Below the pieces are notes generated by a model, which saw only the letters and a program-made list of their open reading frames with translations, was not told the DNA's origin and made no database searches. Positions 1 through 16,095 of a stretch of DNA of 43,362 nt are shown here, piece after piece. Made by a program: the position numbers and the translations under genes. This stretch comes from Sulfurovum sp. Lineage in GTDB: Bacteria > Campylobacterota > Campylobacteria > Campylobacterales > Sulfurovaceae. Numbering within the stretch: the first letter of the stretch is position 1; the number at the start of each line of letters is the position of its first letter. The DNA lies in NCBI GenBank assembly GCA_027068435.1, contig JAMOTA010000019.1:1-43362 (forward strand), read 5' to 3'.

Positions 1-543
1 CGTGGTATAGGGTTTGGTAGGTTTATAAAATTTATCATAAAATCCTGCACGAAGATCTAAAATCTCATCATTTTCTAAATAACTATCCATTAATGCTGTA
101 CCATGAAGAGAATAAAATTTTTCTACATTAATATCTCCAACTAAAGACCCCTGTTTTAAACGATAAGCAGGGATGAAATCATCAGCACGTAAAAATCCAA
201 AAAGGTTAGAACATAAAATGACATGTTCATCTATATATGCCTGTGTGGCATTATCTAATGTAGTATAAGATAAATAATCAAAAGCTACACCAGTATAACG
301 CTCAATAGCTTTCATTGTAGGTTCATGAATAATATCTTTTGCATGAGAGAGTATATCTGACTCTTTTTTAAGTCCAAACATTTTAGAAAGAACAACTAAA
401 TCTTTTTTTTGAATAATATTAATATAGCTGTGTAGCAGTTTTGTACGAGATGATAATAGAGACTTAAATAAAAGTGCATCTAAATGAAAAGCTTCTGCAC
501 CTCCACTTTTCTTAGTTTCACTAGGTGCCAATAAAATTTTCAT
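1..543 (-). CDS. yaaA: YaaA/UPF0246 (DUF328) family protein, partial
   Basis: The minus-strand frame starts at ATG 543-541 after AAGGA (spacing about 6) and stays open to the left edge, so about 181 N-terminal codons are present and the C-terminus is missing. The product begins MKILLAPSETKKSGG, the typical opening of YaaA. It later shows GVAFDYLSY, TTLDNATQAYI and the diagnostic SNLFGFLRADDFIPAYRLK block. In E. coli YaaA limits oxidative damage to DNA by lowering free intracellular iron, and structural work suggests DNA binding; that role is family knowledge and not shown here. The gene is divergent from the tRNA-tuf operon. A TAAAAT (complement of 568-573) is a possible -10. The family assignment is secure, the physiological role less so. 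Confidence 0.88.
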   Translation of the reverse strand, partial: MKILLAPSETKKSGGAEAFHLDALLFKSLLSSRTKLLHSYINIIQKKDLVVLSKMFGLKKESDILSHAKDIIHEPTMKAIERYTGVAFDYLSYTTLDNATQAYIDEHVILCSNLFGFLRADDFIPAYRLKQGSLVGDINVEKFYSLHGTALMDSYLENDEILDLRAGFYDKFYKPTKPYTT

Positions 544-623
544 GATTTTTCCTTATATAATGTTTGTATTTTAGTAGGATAAGATTAAAAAGAGAAGAAT
601 TTTAAAGAAATTTACATAAACCC

Positions 624-652
624 TTGACATTTATTTTTTATTTGTCTATAAT
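624..652 (+). promoter_or_regulatory. Consensus sigma70 promoter of the tRNA-tuf cluster
   Basis: TTGACA at 624-629 and TATAAT at 647-652 are separated by exactly 17 bases, a perfect consensus match. Transcription should start near 659, about 30 bases before the first tRNA. Perfect -35 boxes are otherwise rare in this window; the only other one precedes the rRNA leader near the right edge. This suggests strong, growth-rate-linked expression of stable RNA. Confidence 0.9.
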
Positions 653-690
653 TCTCGTCCATTTAAAGTATAACAACTTTTTATGATGGT

Positions 691-767
691 GCTGGTGTAG
701 CTCAGTTGGCTAGAGCAGCTGATTTGTAATCAGCAGGTCGGGGGTTCGAGTCCCTTCACCAGCTCCA
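691..767 (+). tRNA. tRNA-Thr (anticodon TGT)
   Basis: The acceptor stem GCTGGTG pairs with CACCAGC, followed by discriminator T and encoded CCA. The anticodon arm GCTGA-TTTGTAA-TCAGC gives TGT at positions 34-36. The GGTTCGAGTCC T-arm is canonical. It is first in a four-tRNA cluster ahead of tuf. Confidence 0.97.
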
Positions 768-820
768 TAGAAATATAATTATCAGTGTTTGTACCAGTTA
801 TAATAACAAACAATTTAAGT

Positions 821-905
821 GGTGGGTTACTCAAGTGGCCAACGAGGGCGGATTGTAAATCCGCTGACTACGTCTTCGAAGGTTCGAATCCTTCACCCAC
901 CACCA
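821..905 (+). tRNA. tRNA-Tyr (anticodon GTA)
   Basis: GGTGGGT pairs with ACCCACC, followed by A and CCA. The anticodon arm GCGGA-TTGTAAA-TCCGC gives GTA. The 85-base length with a long variable arm (ctgactacgtcttcg region) is the class II form expected for bacterial tRNA-Tyr. GTA is a queuosine-type (GUN) anticodon, which fits queF being present in this window. Confidence 0.97.
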
Positions 906-930
906 TAAAATGTTAAGTTACATAAAATAC

Positions 931-1006
931 GCGGGCGTAGCTCAGTGGCTAGAGTTCCTGCCTTCCAAGCAGGCTGTCGAGGGTTCGAATCCCTTCGCCC
1001 GCTCCA
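931..1006 (+). tRNA. tRNA-Gly (anticodon TCC)
   Basis: GCGGGCG pairs with CGCCCGC, then T and CCA. The anticodon arm CCTGC-CTTCCAA-GCAGG gives TCC. It is third in the cluster. The next 115 bases are AT-rich spacer with only a weak TGTGAA/TTCACA inverted repeat. Confidence 0.97.
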
Positions 1007-1121
1007 TAAACTGGGAGCTGTGTGAATTATGTACTTAATAAATTACTTCACATACTAAAGCTTTCTCAATTTATTCATTTATGACTTAACAAATATATTA
1101 TTTATATATGACTGTGACTAT

Positions 1122-1196
<75 letters not shown>

Positions 1197-1203
1197 GAAT
1201 TAG

Positions 1204-1247
1204 ATATGGACAAAAGTATTACAGTTGTGTGATAGTTTTGTCCATAT
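1204..1247 (+). terminator. 12-bp hairpin between the tRNA cluster and tuf
   Basis: ATATGGACAAAA (1204-1215) pairs perfectly with TTTTGTCCATAT (1236-1247) around a 20-base loop. There is no clear T-tract after it. It lies between the last tRNA and the tuf -10 box, so it may end or process the tRNA transcript and allow partial read-through into tuf. Confidence 0.5.
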
Positions 1248-1266
1248 AGGTTTAAGATACTTTAGG

Positions 1267-1272
1267 TATAAT
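1267..1272 (+). promoter_or_regulatory. Probable -10 box of a tuf promoter
   Basis: TATAAT sits 34 bases before the tuf ATG, in the context ttaggTATAATattgcc. No good -35 is visible, which is common for sigma70 promoters of Campylobacterota. It would give tuf its own promoter beside read-through from the tRNA promoter. Confidence 0.6.
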
Positions 1273-1306
1273 ATTGCCTTTAAAACATTTACGCTAGGAG
1301 AAAAGC

Positions 1307-2515
1307 ATGGCTAAAGAAAAATTTGAACGAACAAAACCGCATGTTAACATCGGTACTATTGGTCACGTTGACCACGGAAAAACTACACTAACAGCTGCAA
1401 TTACAGCTGTACTTGCTGTTGCAGGTGATACTGAGCTTATGGATTACGATGCAATCGATAATGCACCAGAAGAGAGAGAAAGAGGAATTACAATTGCTAC
1501 TTCTCACGTAGAGTATGAAACTGAAAACAGACACTACGCTCACGTAGATTGTCCAGGTCACGCGGATTACGTTAAAAACATGATTACTGGTGCTGCTCAA
1601 ATGGATGGTGCTATTCTTGTAATTGCTGCAACTGATGGTCCAATGGCACAAACTAGAGAGCATATCCTTCTTTCTAAGCAAGTAGGTGTACCATATATTG
1701 TTGTTTTCTTAAATAAAGAAGATCAACTTGATGATGAAGATAAAGAAGAGATGTTAGAGCTTGTAGAGATGGAAGTTCGTGAACTACTTGAAGAGTATGA
1801 TTTCCCAGGTGACGATACTCCAATCGTAGCTGGATCTGCATTCCAAGCACTTGAAGAAGCTAAATCTGGTACACTTGGTGACTGGTCAGCAAAAATTACT
1901 GAGCTTATGGCTCAAGTTGATGCTTATATCCCTGAACCAGTAAGAGAGACTGAAAAAGATATGCTAATGGCTATCGAAGATATCTTTACTATTCAAGGTC
2001 GTGGTACAGTTGTAACTGGTAAAGTTGATCAAGGTAAAGTATGTGTAGGTGACGAAGTTGAAATCGTTGGTCTTAAAGATACTCAAAAAACAACAGTAAC
2101 TGGTGTTGAAATGTTCCGTAAAGAGATGGATTGTGGTCTTGCTGGAGATAACTGTGGTGTTCTTATACGTGGTATCGACAAAGATGCAGTTCAAAGAGGT
2201 ATGGTTCTTTGTAAGCCAGGTTCAATCAATCCTCATACAGAATTTGAAGCTGAAATTTATGTACTTACTAAAGAAGAAGGTGGAAGACATACTCCATTCT
2301 TTAATAACTATAGACCACAGTTTTACGTTCGTACGACAGATGTAACTGGTTCAGTTCAACTTCAAGAAGGTACTGAAATGGTTATGCCAGGTGATAATGT
2401 TAAAGTAAATGTTGCACTTATTGCTCCAGTTGCTCTTGACTTAGGTACTAAGTTTGCTATCCGTGAAGGTGGTAGAACAGTTGGTGCTGGTGTTGTTTCT
2501 AAAGTAATTGCTTAG
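1307..2515 (+). CDS. tuf: Elongation factor Tu
   Basis: This 402-residue GTPase delivers aminoacyl-tRNA to the ribosomal A site. The G domain shows the P-loop GHVDHGKT near residue 19, switch [15 protein letters not shown] (G3, with the catalytic His), NKED (G4) and GSA (G5). Beta-barrel domains II and III follow, ending in [11 protein letters not shown]. The length is normal for the family and the start follows AGGAG (spacing 7). The gene lies between the tRNA cluster and rpmG-secE-nusG, the tufB position in E. coli. It is probably the only tuf nearby, since fusA at 16.1-18.2 kb is not followed by a second copy. Confidence 0.99.
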   Translation: MAKEKFERTKPHVNIGTIGHVDHGKTTLTAAITAVLAVAGDTELMDYDAIDNAPEERERGITIATSHVEYETENRHYAHVDCPGHADYVKNMITGAAQMDGAILVIAATDGPMAQTREHILLSKQVGVPYIVVFLNKEDQLDDEDKEEMLELVEMEVRELLEEYDFPGDDTPIVAGSAFQALEEAKSGTLGDWSAKITELMAQVDAYIPEPVRETEKDMLMAIEDIFTIQGRGTVVTGKVDQGKVCVGDEVEIVGLKDTQKTTVTGVEMFRKEMDCGLAGDNCGVLIRGIDKDAVQRGMVLCKPGSINPHTEFEAEIYVLTKEEGGRHTPFFNNYRPQFYVRTTDVTGSVQLQEGTEMVMPGDNVKVNVALIAPVALDLGTKFAIREGGRTVGAGVVSKVIA

Positions 2516-2524
2516 AACATACCA

Positions 2525-2549
2525 TTACAAGAGCTTTTGCCTCTTGTAA
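2525..2549 (+). other. Hairpin between tuf and rpmG
   Basis: TTACAAGAG pairs with CTCTTGTAA around the loop CTTTTGC, 9 bases after the tuf stop and 20 before rpmG. It has no T-tract, so it more likely protects the abundant tuf message or attenuates than terminates fully. Confidence 0.5.
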
Positions 2550-2569
2550 ACTTATCATAGGAGATAACA

Positions 2570-2722
2570 ATGAGAGAAACAGTTCACTTAGGTTGTGAGA
2601 AATGTACTAGACGTAATTATCATACAACTAAGAATAAAAAAACAACAACAGGGAAACTTGCACTTAAGAAATATTGTAAATGGTGTAAAGAACATACTGT
2701 TCATAAAGAGACAAAACTGTAA
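2570..2722 (+). CDS. rpmG: 50S ribosomal protein L33
   Basis: The 50-residue protein begins [12 protein letters not shown] and ends HTVHKETKL. It carries two CxxC pairs (CEKC near residues 9-12 and CKWC near 36-39), so it is the zinc-binding (C+) form of L33. It is basic and of normal length. The start follows ATAGGAG (spacing 6). Its position between tuf and tRNA-Trp/secE is the common Campylobacterota arrangement. The last codons and stop form the left half of a 26-base palindrome, an unusual overlap of coding sequence with RNA structure. Confidence 0.96.
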   Translation: MRETVHLGCEKCTRRNYHTTKNKKTTTGKLALKKYCKWCKEHTVHKETKL

Positions 2723-2735
2723 TTACAGTTTTGTC
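2710..2735 (+). terminator. 26-base palindrome overlapping the rpmG stop
   Basis: GACAAAACTGTAA and TTACAGTTTTGTC form a perfect 13+13 palindrome followed by CTTTAAT. The left arm encodes the end of rpmG. It could act as a weak terminator or as an RNA-processing stem upstream of tRNA-Trp. Confidence 0.55.
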
Positions 2736-2743
2736 CTTTAATC

Positions 2744-2761
2744 GAGACTACTTTTAGTCTC
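2744..2761 (+). other. Hairpin just upstream of tRNA-Trp
   Basis: GAGACTA-CTTT-TAGTCTC is a 7-bp stem ending 5 bases before the tRNA 5' end, followed by ATTTT. With the preceding palindrome it forms tandem stems ahead of the tRNA. A processing or partial-termination role is inferred. Confidence 0.45.
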
Positions 2762-2766
2762 ATTTT

Positions 2767-2842
2767 AGGCCAATAGCTCAGTTGGTAGAGCACTGGTCTC
2801 CAAAACCAGGTGCCGTGGGTTCGAGTCCCTCTTGGCCTGCCA
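2767..2842 (+). tRNA. tRNA-Trp (anticodon CCA)
   Basis: AGGCCAA pairs with TTGGCCT, then discriminator G and CCA. The anticodon arm CTGGT-CTCCAAA-ACCAG gives CCA. The secE ATG lies only 17 bases past the tRNA 3' end, so processing of the tRNA leaves secE a very short 5' leader holding its AAAGG. Confidence 0.97.
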
Positions 2843-2859
2843 TAACAAAAGGTAAAAAA

Positions 2860-3039
2860 ATGGGAAAAATTTCAACATTTATAGCAAACGCGAAAGCAGA
2901 AATCCATAAAGTAATATTTCCAACTAAAGTACAAGTAAGACAAGCATTTTTAGCAGTTATACTAGTTGTAACTGTAATATCAATATTTTTAGCATTGGTT
3001 GACCTCTTAATGTCATCAATAGTTTCAACAGTTTTATAG
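2860..3039 (+). CDS. secE: Protein translocase subunit SecE
   Basis: SecE is an inner-membrane subunit of the SecYEG channel. This is the short 59-residue, single-span bacterial form: an amphipathic N-terminus (MGKISTFIANAKAEIHKVIF), the conserved FPT turn, then one transmembrane helix over about residues 30-50. A frame starting earlier at 2782 runs through tRNA-Trp and is rejected. ATG 2860 follows AAAGG and is directly linked to nusG, as in most bacteria. Confidence 0.95.
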   Translation: MGKISTFIANAKAEIHKVIFPTKVQVRQAFLAVILVVTVISIFLALVDLLMSSIVSTVL

Positions 3040-3047
3040 GATAATAG

Positions 3048-3578
3048 ATGGCTTTTCAGTGGTATGCAATTCAAACATATTCAGGATCAGAACTCTCTGT
3101 AAAAAGAGCAATAGAACAACTTGTAATCGATTATGGTATCGAGGAAAAAGTTGAAAATATTGTTGTTCCTACAGAAGAGGTAATAGAAGTAAAAAATGGT
3201 GAAAAAAAGATAACAGAGAGAACACTCTACTCTGGTTACGCTTTTGCACATATAGACCTGGATACTGATCTTTGGCATAAGATTCAATCTTTGCCTAGAG
3301 TATCTAGATTTATCGGTGAACAGAAGACACCTACAGCACTTGCAGCAGCAGATGTTAAAAATATTTTAGACAAAATGGAGCAAAAATCTGCCCCACGTCC
3401 TAAAGTAGACTTTGAAACAGGAGAGATGGTACGTATCGTTGATGGTCCATTCTCTAACTTTACAGGTATGGTGGAAGAGTATGATCTTAATCATGGTACA
3501 TTAAAGTTAAATGTTTCAATTTTTGGTAGAAATACACCAGTAGAAATACTCTACACGCAAGTAGAAAAAATTATATAA
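3048..3578 (+). CDS. nusG: Transcription termination/antitermination factor NusG
   Basis: The 176-residue protein opens with WYAIQTYSGSE, the NGN domain signature, and ends with a KOW domain (VRIVDGPFSNFTGMVEEYD, near residues 126-144). NusG binds RNA polymerase across the cleft and links it to Rho or the ribosome. The gene begins 8 bases after secE. The insert-free length matches the minimal two-domain form. Confidence 0.97.
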   Translation: MAFQWYAIQTYSGSELSVKRAIEQLVIDYGIEEKVENIVVPTEEVIEVKNGEKKITERTLYSGYAFAHIDLDTDLWHKIQSLPRVSRFIGEQKTPTALAAADVKNILDKMEQKSAPRPKVDFETGEMVRIVDGPFSNFTGMVEEYDLNHGTLKLNVSIFGRNTPVEILYTQVEKII

Positions 3579-3611
3579 CCTTCAGGGTTAAATCAAACAA
3601 AGGAAGAACAG

Positions 3612-4037
3612 ATGGCAAAAAAAATAACTGAAAAGTTTAAAATGATGATCCCAGCTGGATCAGCAAACCCATCACCACCAGTAGGTCCTGCACTTGGACA
3701 ACGTGGTGTTAACATTATGGAGTTTTGTAAAGCATTTAATGAAAAAACAAAAGATAAAATGGGTTATAAAATACCTGTTGTTGTAACTGTATATTCAGAT
3801 AGAAGTTTTACTTTTATTACAAAACAACCACCTGCAAGTGATCTTATTAAGAAAGCTGCAAATATTAAAAAAGGTACAGATAATCCAATTCTTAATAAAG
3901 TTGGTTCTATCACTAAAGCAAAACTTGATGAAATTATTGATCAAAAAATTGTAGACCTTAATACAAATGACAGAGAGATGGCAGCAAATATTATTTCTGG
4001 TTCTTGTAGAAGTATGGGTGTTGAAATCGTAGATTAG
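3612..4037 (+). CDS. rplK: 50S ribosomal protein L11
   Basis: The 141-residue L11 forms the GTPase-associated centre on 23S rRNA. The N-domain has [20 protein letters not shown] and the C-terminal rRNA-binding domain ends in [20 protein letters not shown] precedes the ATG. The gene sits in the conserved nusG-rplK-rplA order. Confidence 0.98.
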   Translation: MAKKITEKFKMMIPAGSANPSPPVGPALGQRGVNIMEFCKAFNEKTKDKMGYKIPVVVTVYSDRSFTFITKQPPASDLIKKAANIKKGTDNPILNKVGSITKAKLDEIIDQKIVDLNTNDREMAANIISGSCRSMGVEIVD

Positions 4038-4071
4038 TTTTAACTAACTATTCAATGTAAATGAATCTTAA

Positions 4072-4095
4072 CCACATGATTTTAAAATGTGGGAG
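4072..4095 (+). promoter_or_regulatory. Hairpin with GTGGGAG box between rplK and rplA (possible L1 operator)
   Basis: CCACAT (4072-4077) pairs with ATGTGG (4087-4092), and the 3' arm runs into GTGGGAG (4089-4095). From memory, the L1-binding region of 23S rRNA contains the same GTGGGAG string, and in many bacteria L1 represses its own mRNA through rRNA mimicry. The hairpin is visible; the L1-binding role is inferred. Confidence 0.35.
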
Positions 4096-4116
4096 CAACA
4101 GTAAGCGGAGAAAGAA

Positions 4117-4821
4117 ATGGCAAAAAAACCAAGTAAAAAAAGAGAAGCTCTACTTAAAAAAGTAGATGCGACTAAAGAGTATAGTGTTGACGAAGCGATG
4201 GTTACACTAAAAGAACTTAAATCAGCAAACTTTGATGAAACTGTAGAGATTGCACTTAACTTAAATGTTGACCCTAGACATGCAGACCAAATGATTAGAG
4301 GTTCTGTAGTTCTTCCTCATGGAACAGGTAAAACAGTAAGAGTAGCAGTTTTTGCTAAAGATGCTAAAGCTGATGAAGCTAAAGTAGCAGGTGCAGACCT
4401 TGTTGGCGCTGCAGATCTTATAGAAGATATTCAAGCAGGTAAAATTGATTTTGATATCGTTATCTCTACACCAGATATGATGGGTGTTCTTGGTAAAGTA
4501 GCAAGAATTCTTGGACCAAAAGGTCTTATGCCAAACCCTAAAACTGGAACAGTAACTATGGATGTTACTAAAGCAGTAACAAATGCTAAGGGTGGACAAG
4601 TTAACTTTAGAGTTGATAAAAAAGGTAACATTCATGCAGGAATTGGAAAAATCTCTTTCTCTGCTGAAGCGATAAAAGAAAACTTTATCACTATAGTTGA
4701 AATGGTAAATAGAGCTAAACCAGCATCTGCAAAAGGTAGATTTATTACTAATGCAGCTATTTCATTAACTATGAGTCCATCAATTACACTTAATACATCT
4801 GAAGTAATGGATATTAAATAA
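4117..4821 (+). CDS. rplA: 50S ribosomal protein L1
   Basis: The 234-residue protein binds the mobile L1 stalk of 23S rRNA and helps release E-site tRNA. The family signatures are [15 protein letters not shown] in domain I and [20 protein letters not shown] in the hinge region. The start follows CGGAGAAAG. L1 is a known translational repressor of its own operon in other bacteria; a candidate site lies just upstream. Confidence 0.98.
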   Translation: MAKKPSKKREALLKKVDATKEYSVDEAMVTLKELKSANFDETVEIALNLNVDPRHADQMIRGSVVLPHGTGKTVRVAVFAKDAKADEAKVAGADLVGAADLIEDIQAGKIDFDIVISTPDMMGVLGKVARILGPKGLMPNPKTGTVTMDVTKAVTNAKGGQVNFRVDKKGNIHAGIGKISFSAEAIKENFITIVEMVNRAKPASAKGRFITNAAISLTMSPSITLNTSEVMDIK

Positions 4822-4831
4822 ATTGTAAAGT

Positions 4832-4859
4832 ATAAAGATAGATTGATTTCTATCTTTAT
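4832..4859 (+). terminator. 11-bp hairpin after rplA
   Basis: ATAAAGATAGA pairs with TCTATCTTTAT around TTGATT, then TACTATTTTC. It is a weak intrinsic terminator or attenuator that would partly separate rplKA from rplJL. A TATAAT at 4884-4889 could restart transcription. Confidence 0.5.
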
Positions 4860-4959
4860 TACTATTTTCAATAAAGAGTTAATTATAATTTTTTCTTGAG
4901 AGTAAATTTGCTACTCATAATCTTAGATTTAAGATAAAAGGGGCGTAAGCTTAATTAAT

Positions 4960-5003
4960 CTATGCGAAAGTATAGATGTGTTGGATTTGTTAAAAATCAA
5001 CAC
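4960..5003 (+). promoter_or_regulatory. L10-type autoregulatory leader of rplJL (two stems)
   Basis: In the 210-base rplA-rplJ gap, CTATGC-GAAA-GTATAG (4960-4975) forms a stem capped by a GNRA tetraloop. It is followed directly by GTGTT...AACAC (4978-5003), extended by GATTT/AAATC past a bulged G. The rplJ Shine-Dalgarno lies 15 bases further on. In many bacteria the L10-L12 complex binds a structured leader here to repress translation. The position and stems fit; the binding is inferred. Confidence 0.5.
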
Positions 5004-5031
5004 CCTTTTAGAGATCGGAAGGAGAATATAT

Positions 5032-5517
5032 ATGACTAGAACTAGAAAAGAAGAGTTAGTTGCAGAGATGACAGCAGAGTTTAAAGACGCTGGTGCCATT
5101 ATCGTTTGTGATTACAAGGGTATGACAGTTGAAAATCTTGAGATTGTAAGAAATCTTGCTAAAGATGAAGATACAAAAGTACAAGTAGTGAAAAATAAAC
5201 TAGCAATGATTGCATTGAAAAATGCAGGTTGTGAAGTAGTGAATTTTTCAGATACAAATCTTGTAATCTGGGGTGACGCACAAGTTACACCATGTAAAAT
5301 AGCTGATAAAGCTGCTACTGAATTTAAAGATAGTTTTTCAATCAAAGCTGGTTTAATCCAGGGTGAAGTTGCAAGCATGGAGACTATCAATGCTATGGCT
5401 AAACTTCCTACAAGAGATGTACTTATTGGTATGCTTCTTAATGTATGGAATGCACCAGTGCAAAACTTTACAATTGGCATGGATGCACTATCTAAAAAAT
5501 TAGAAGAAGAAGCATAG
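5032..5517 (+). CDS. rplJ: 50S ribosomal protein L10
   Basis: The 161-residue protein is the stalk base that anchors L7/L12 dimers. It opens MTRTRKEELVAEM and has the CDYKGMTVENLEIVRNL and VQVVKNKLAMIAL blocks of L10, with a C-terminal helix for L12 binding. An upstream in-frame ATG at 4978 lies inside the leader stems; ATG 5032 follows GGAAGGAG and gives the family N-terminus, so I chose it. Confidence 0.97.
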   Translation: MTRTRKEELVAEMTAEFKDAGAIIVCDYKGMTVENLEIVRNLAKDEDTKVQVVKNKLAMIALKNAGCEVVNFSDTNLVIWGDAQVTPCKIADKAATEFKDSFSIKAGLIQGEVASMETINAMAKLPTRDVLIGMLLNVWNAPVQNFTIGMDALSKKLEEEA

Positions 5518-5524
5518 AGTGGTG

Positions 5525-5543
5525 AGAGCCTCTAGGCTCTTTT
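5525..5543 (+). terminator. Attenuator-like hairpin between rplJ and rplL
   Basis: AGAGCC-TCTA-GGCTCT is followed directly by TTTAATTTT, a proper intrinsic-terminator shape. A second small stem, AAATGC-AAAA-GCATTT, follows at 5551-5566. L12 is needed in excess over L10, so partial termination here would require a separate rplL promoter or efficient read-through. Confidence 0.55.
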
Positions 5544-5592
5544 AATTTTAAAATGCAAAAGCATTTAAAACATATATTTTAAGGAATTAAAA

Positions 5593-5961
5593 ATGGCAAC
5601 AACTAAAGAAGATGTTCTTGAGTTTATCTCAAACATGTCAGTACTTGAGCTTTCTGAGCTTGTAAAAGAATTTGAAGAGAAATTTGGTGTATCTGCACAA
5701 GCTACTGTAGTAGCTGGAGCTGGAGCAGCAGTAGAAGCTGAAGAAGAGCAAACAGAATTTGACGTAGTACTTACAGGTGCTGGTGAAAAGAAAATCAATG
5801 CTATTAAAGTAGTAAGAGCTATTACAGGTCTTGGACTTAAAGAAGCAAAAGCTGCTGTTGAAGATGTTCCAACAGTACTTAAAGAAGCTGCATCTAAAGA
5901 TGAAGCTGAAGAGATCAAAAAACAAATCGAAGAAGCTGGTGCTTCTTGTGAGCTTAAATAA
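5593..5961 (+). CDS. rplL: 50S ribosomal protein L7/L12
   Basis: The 122-residue acidic stalk protein recruits translational GTPases. It has an N-terminal dimerisation helix pair ([19 protein letters not shown]), an Ala/Glu-rich hinge near residues 36-52, and the C-terminal factor-binding domain with [25 protein letters not shown] precedes the ATG. Confidence 0.98.
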   Translation: MATTKEDVLEFISNMSVLELSELVKEFEEKFGVSAQATVVAGAGAAVEAEEEQTEFDVVLTGAGEKKINAIKVVRAITGLGLKEAKAAVEDVPTVLKEAASKDEAEEIKKQIEEAGASCELK

Positions 5962-5977
5962 TTCATTTTATTTAAGA

Positions 5978-6002
5978 GAGTTTAGGCATTTTGCCTAGAC
6001 TC
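5978..6002 (+). terminator. Hairpin between rplL and rpoB (attenuator)
   Basis: GAGTTTAGGCA pairs with TGCCTAGACTC (one G-T pair) around a TTT loop. AATTTAAC follows, so the T-tract is poor. In E. coli an attenuator at this place lowers rpoBC expression relative to ribosomal proteins; the position here is equivalent. Confidence 0.6.
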
Positions 6003-6030
6003 AATTTAACTTCTAAGATATAGTTAAAAG

Positions 6031-6064
6031 CTATTCGGAGACATTTCATACCCTCCTCTAATAG
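6031..6064 (+). other. Imperfect stem in the rpoB 5' leader
   Basis: CTATT and GGAG (6031-6040) pair with CTCC and AATAG (6053-6064) across a small asymmetric internal loop. The rest of the 204-base rplL-rpoB gap shows no clear promoter. The function is unknown; it may be an RNA-processing or regulatory stem. Confidence 0.3.
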
Positions 6065-6123
6065 TTTCTTTGTGTATCTAAATCAAGTCTACTATCATGA
6101 CTAAAACGATATTAATCAATTAA

Positions 6124-14845
<8,722 letters not shown>

Positions 14846-14883
14846 GCTTGAATTAAACAAATTTATAATAATAATTTATATAT

Positions 14884-14910
14884 TTAGGAATCGATTTTAT
14901 CGATTCCTAA
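14884..14910 (+). terminator. 12-bp perfect hairpin after rpoC
   Basis: TTAGGAATCGAT-TTT-ATCGATTCCTAA is a perfect stem with a 3-base loop, 38 bases after the rpoC stop. No T-run follows (GGTATGAG), so intrinsic termination may be partial. It marks the end of the rpoBC transcript. Confidence 0.6.
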
Positions 14911-14965
14911 GGTATGAGAACTAAAATAAGAAACTTCACGTAAGAAAATCCAAAGATTATTTCGA

Positions 14966-14971
14966 TATAAT
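14966..14971 (+). promoter_or_regulatory. Probable -10 of the str (rpsL) promoter
   Basis: TATAAT in the context ttcgaTATAATatgcc lies 132 bases before rpsL and after the rpoC hairpin. No -35 match is obvious. The leader that follows has no strong structure that I can see. Confidence 0.6.
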
Positions 14972-15097
14972 ATGCCTCCAAAAATCTGCATGATTTAGGC
15001 TAGATAAAAGCGTTTAATTAAACGTTGTTATGTGGTGTAAGAACCCAGATTCAAGAGACATAGATCTCAATTCAAACTAACCAGAAAAGGAAACAAT

Positions 15098-15472
15098 TTG
15101 CCTACAATTAACCAATTGATTCGTAAAGAACGTAAGAAGCAAGTGAAAAAATCAAAATCACCTGCACTTGTAAAATGTCCTCAAAGAAGAGGTGTATGTA
15201 CTAGAGTTTATACAACAACTCCAAAAAAACCTAACTCGGCACTTAGAAAAGTAGCTAAAGTAAGATTAACATCAGGATTTGAAGTAATCTCATACATTGG
15301 TGGTGAGGGTCACAACCTTCAAGAACACTCAATCGTACTTGTACGTGGAGGTAGAATTAAAGATTTACCTGGTGTAAAATATCATATCGTTCGTGGTGCA
15401 TTAGATGCTTCAGGAGTAAACGGTAGAACAGTTGCTCGTTCTAAATATGGTACTAAAAAACCAAAAAAATAA
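15098..15472 (+). CDS. rpsL: 30S ribosomal protein S12
   Basis: The 124-residue S12 helps decode at the A site. It has the highly conserved [17 protein letters not shown], with Lys in the position that gives streptomycin sensitivity, and [21 protein letters not shown]. The start is TTG at 15098, not ATG: no in-frame ATG is nearby, the residues after it ([13 protein letters not shown]) are the family N-terminus, and AAAAGGAAA sits at a suitable distance. Confidence 0.97.
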   Translation: MPTINQLIRKERKKQVKKSKSPALVKCPQRRGVCTRVYTTTPKKPNSALRKVAKVRLTSGFEVISYIGGEGHNLQEHSIVLVRGGRIKDLPGVKYHIVRGALDASGVNGRTVARSKYGTKKPKK

Positions 15473-15598
15473 ATCTTTAAATTCTAGTTTATTAGAGAAG
15501 TAAGAAAAAATGTTAGCTTAGTAAAGAGCTTAAAACAGGTATTGTCATTTAGTCTATTAGAGACTTACCTTAGGGGACAAGACTTGAGTAAATTATAA

Positions 15599-16084
<486 letters not shown>

Positions 16085-16095
16085 GGAACTAAGTT

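Noticed and set aside
1007-1121. Small RNA between tRNA-Gly and tRNA-Thr(GGT)
   Set aside because: Only a 6-bp TGTGAA/TTCACA repeat is visible in AT-rich spacer, with no promoter or terminator.
2782-2859. Earlier start for secE
   Set aside because: It would translate tRNA-Trp; ATG 2860 has its own ribosome-binding site and gives the normal SecE length.
4978-5031. Earlier start for rplJ
   Set aside because: The extra 18 codons fall in the structured leader; ATG 5032 has a strong Shine-Dalgarno and the family N-terminus.
5565-5966. 133-codon minus-strand frame
   Set aside because: It is antisense to rplL; its Ala/Ser-rich protein mirrors the Ala/Glu-rich codons of L7/L12.
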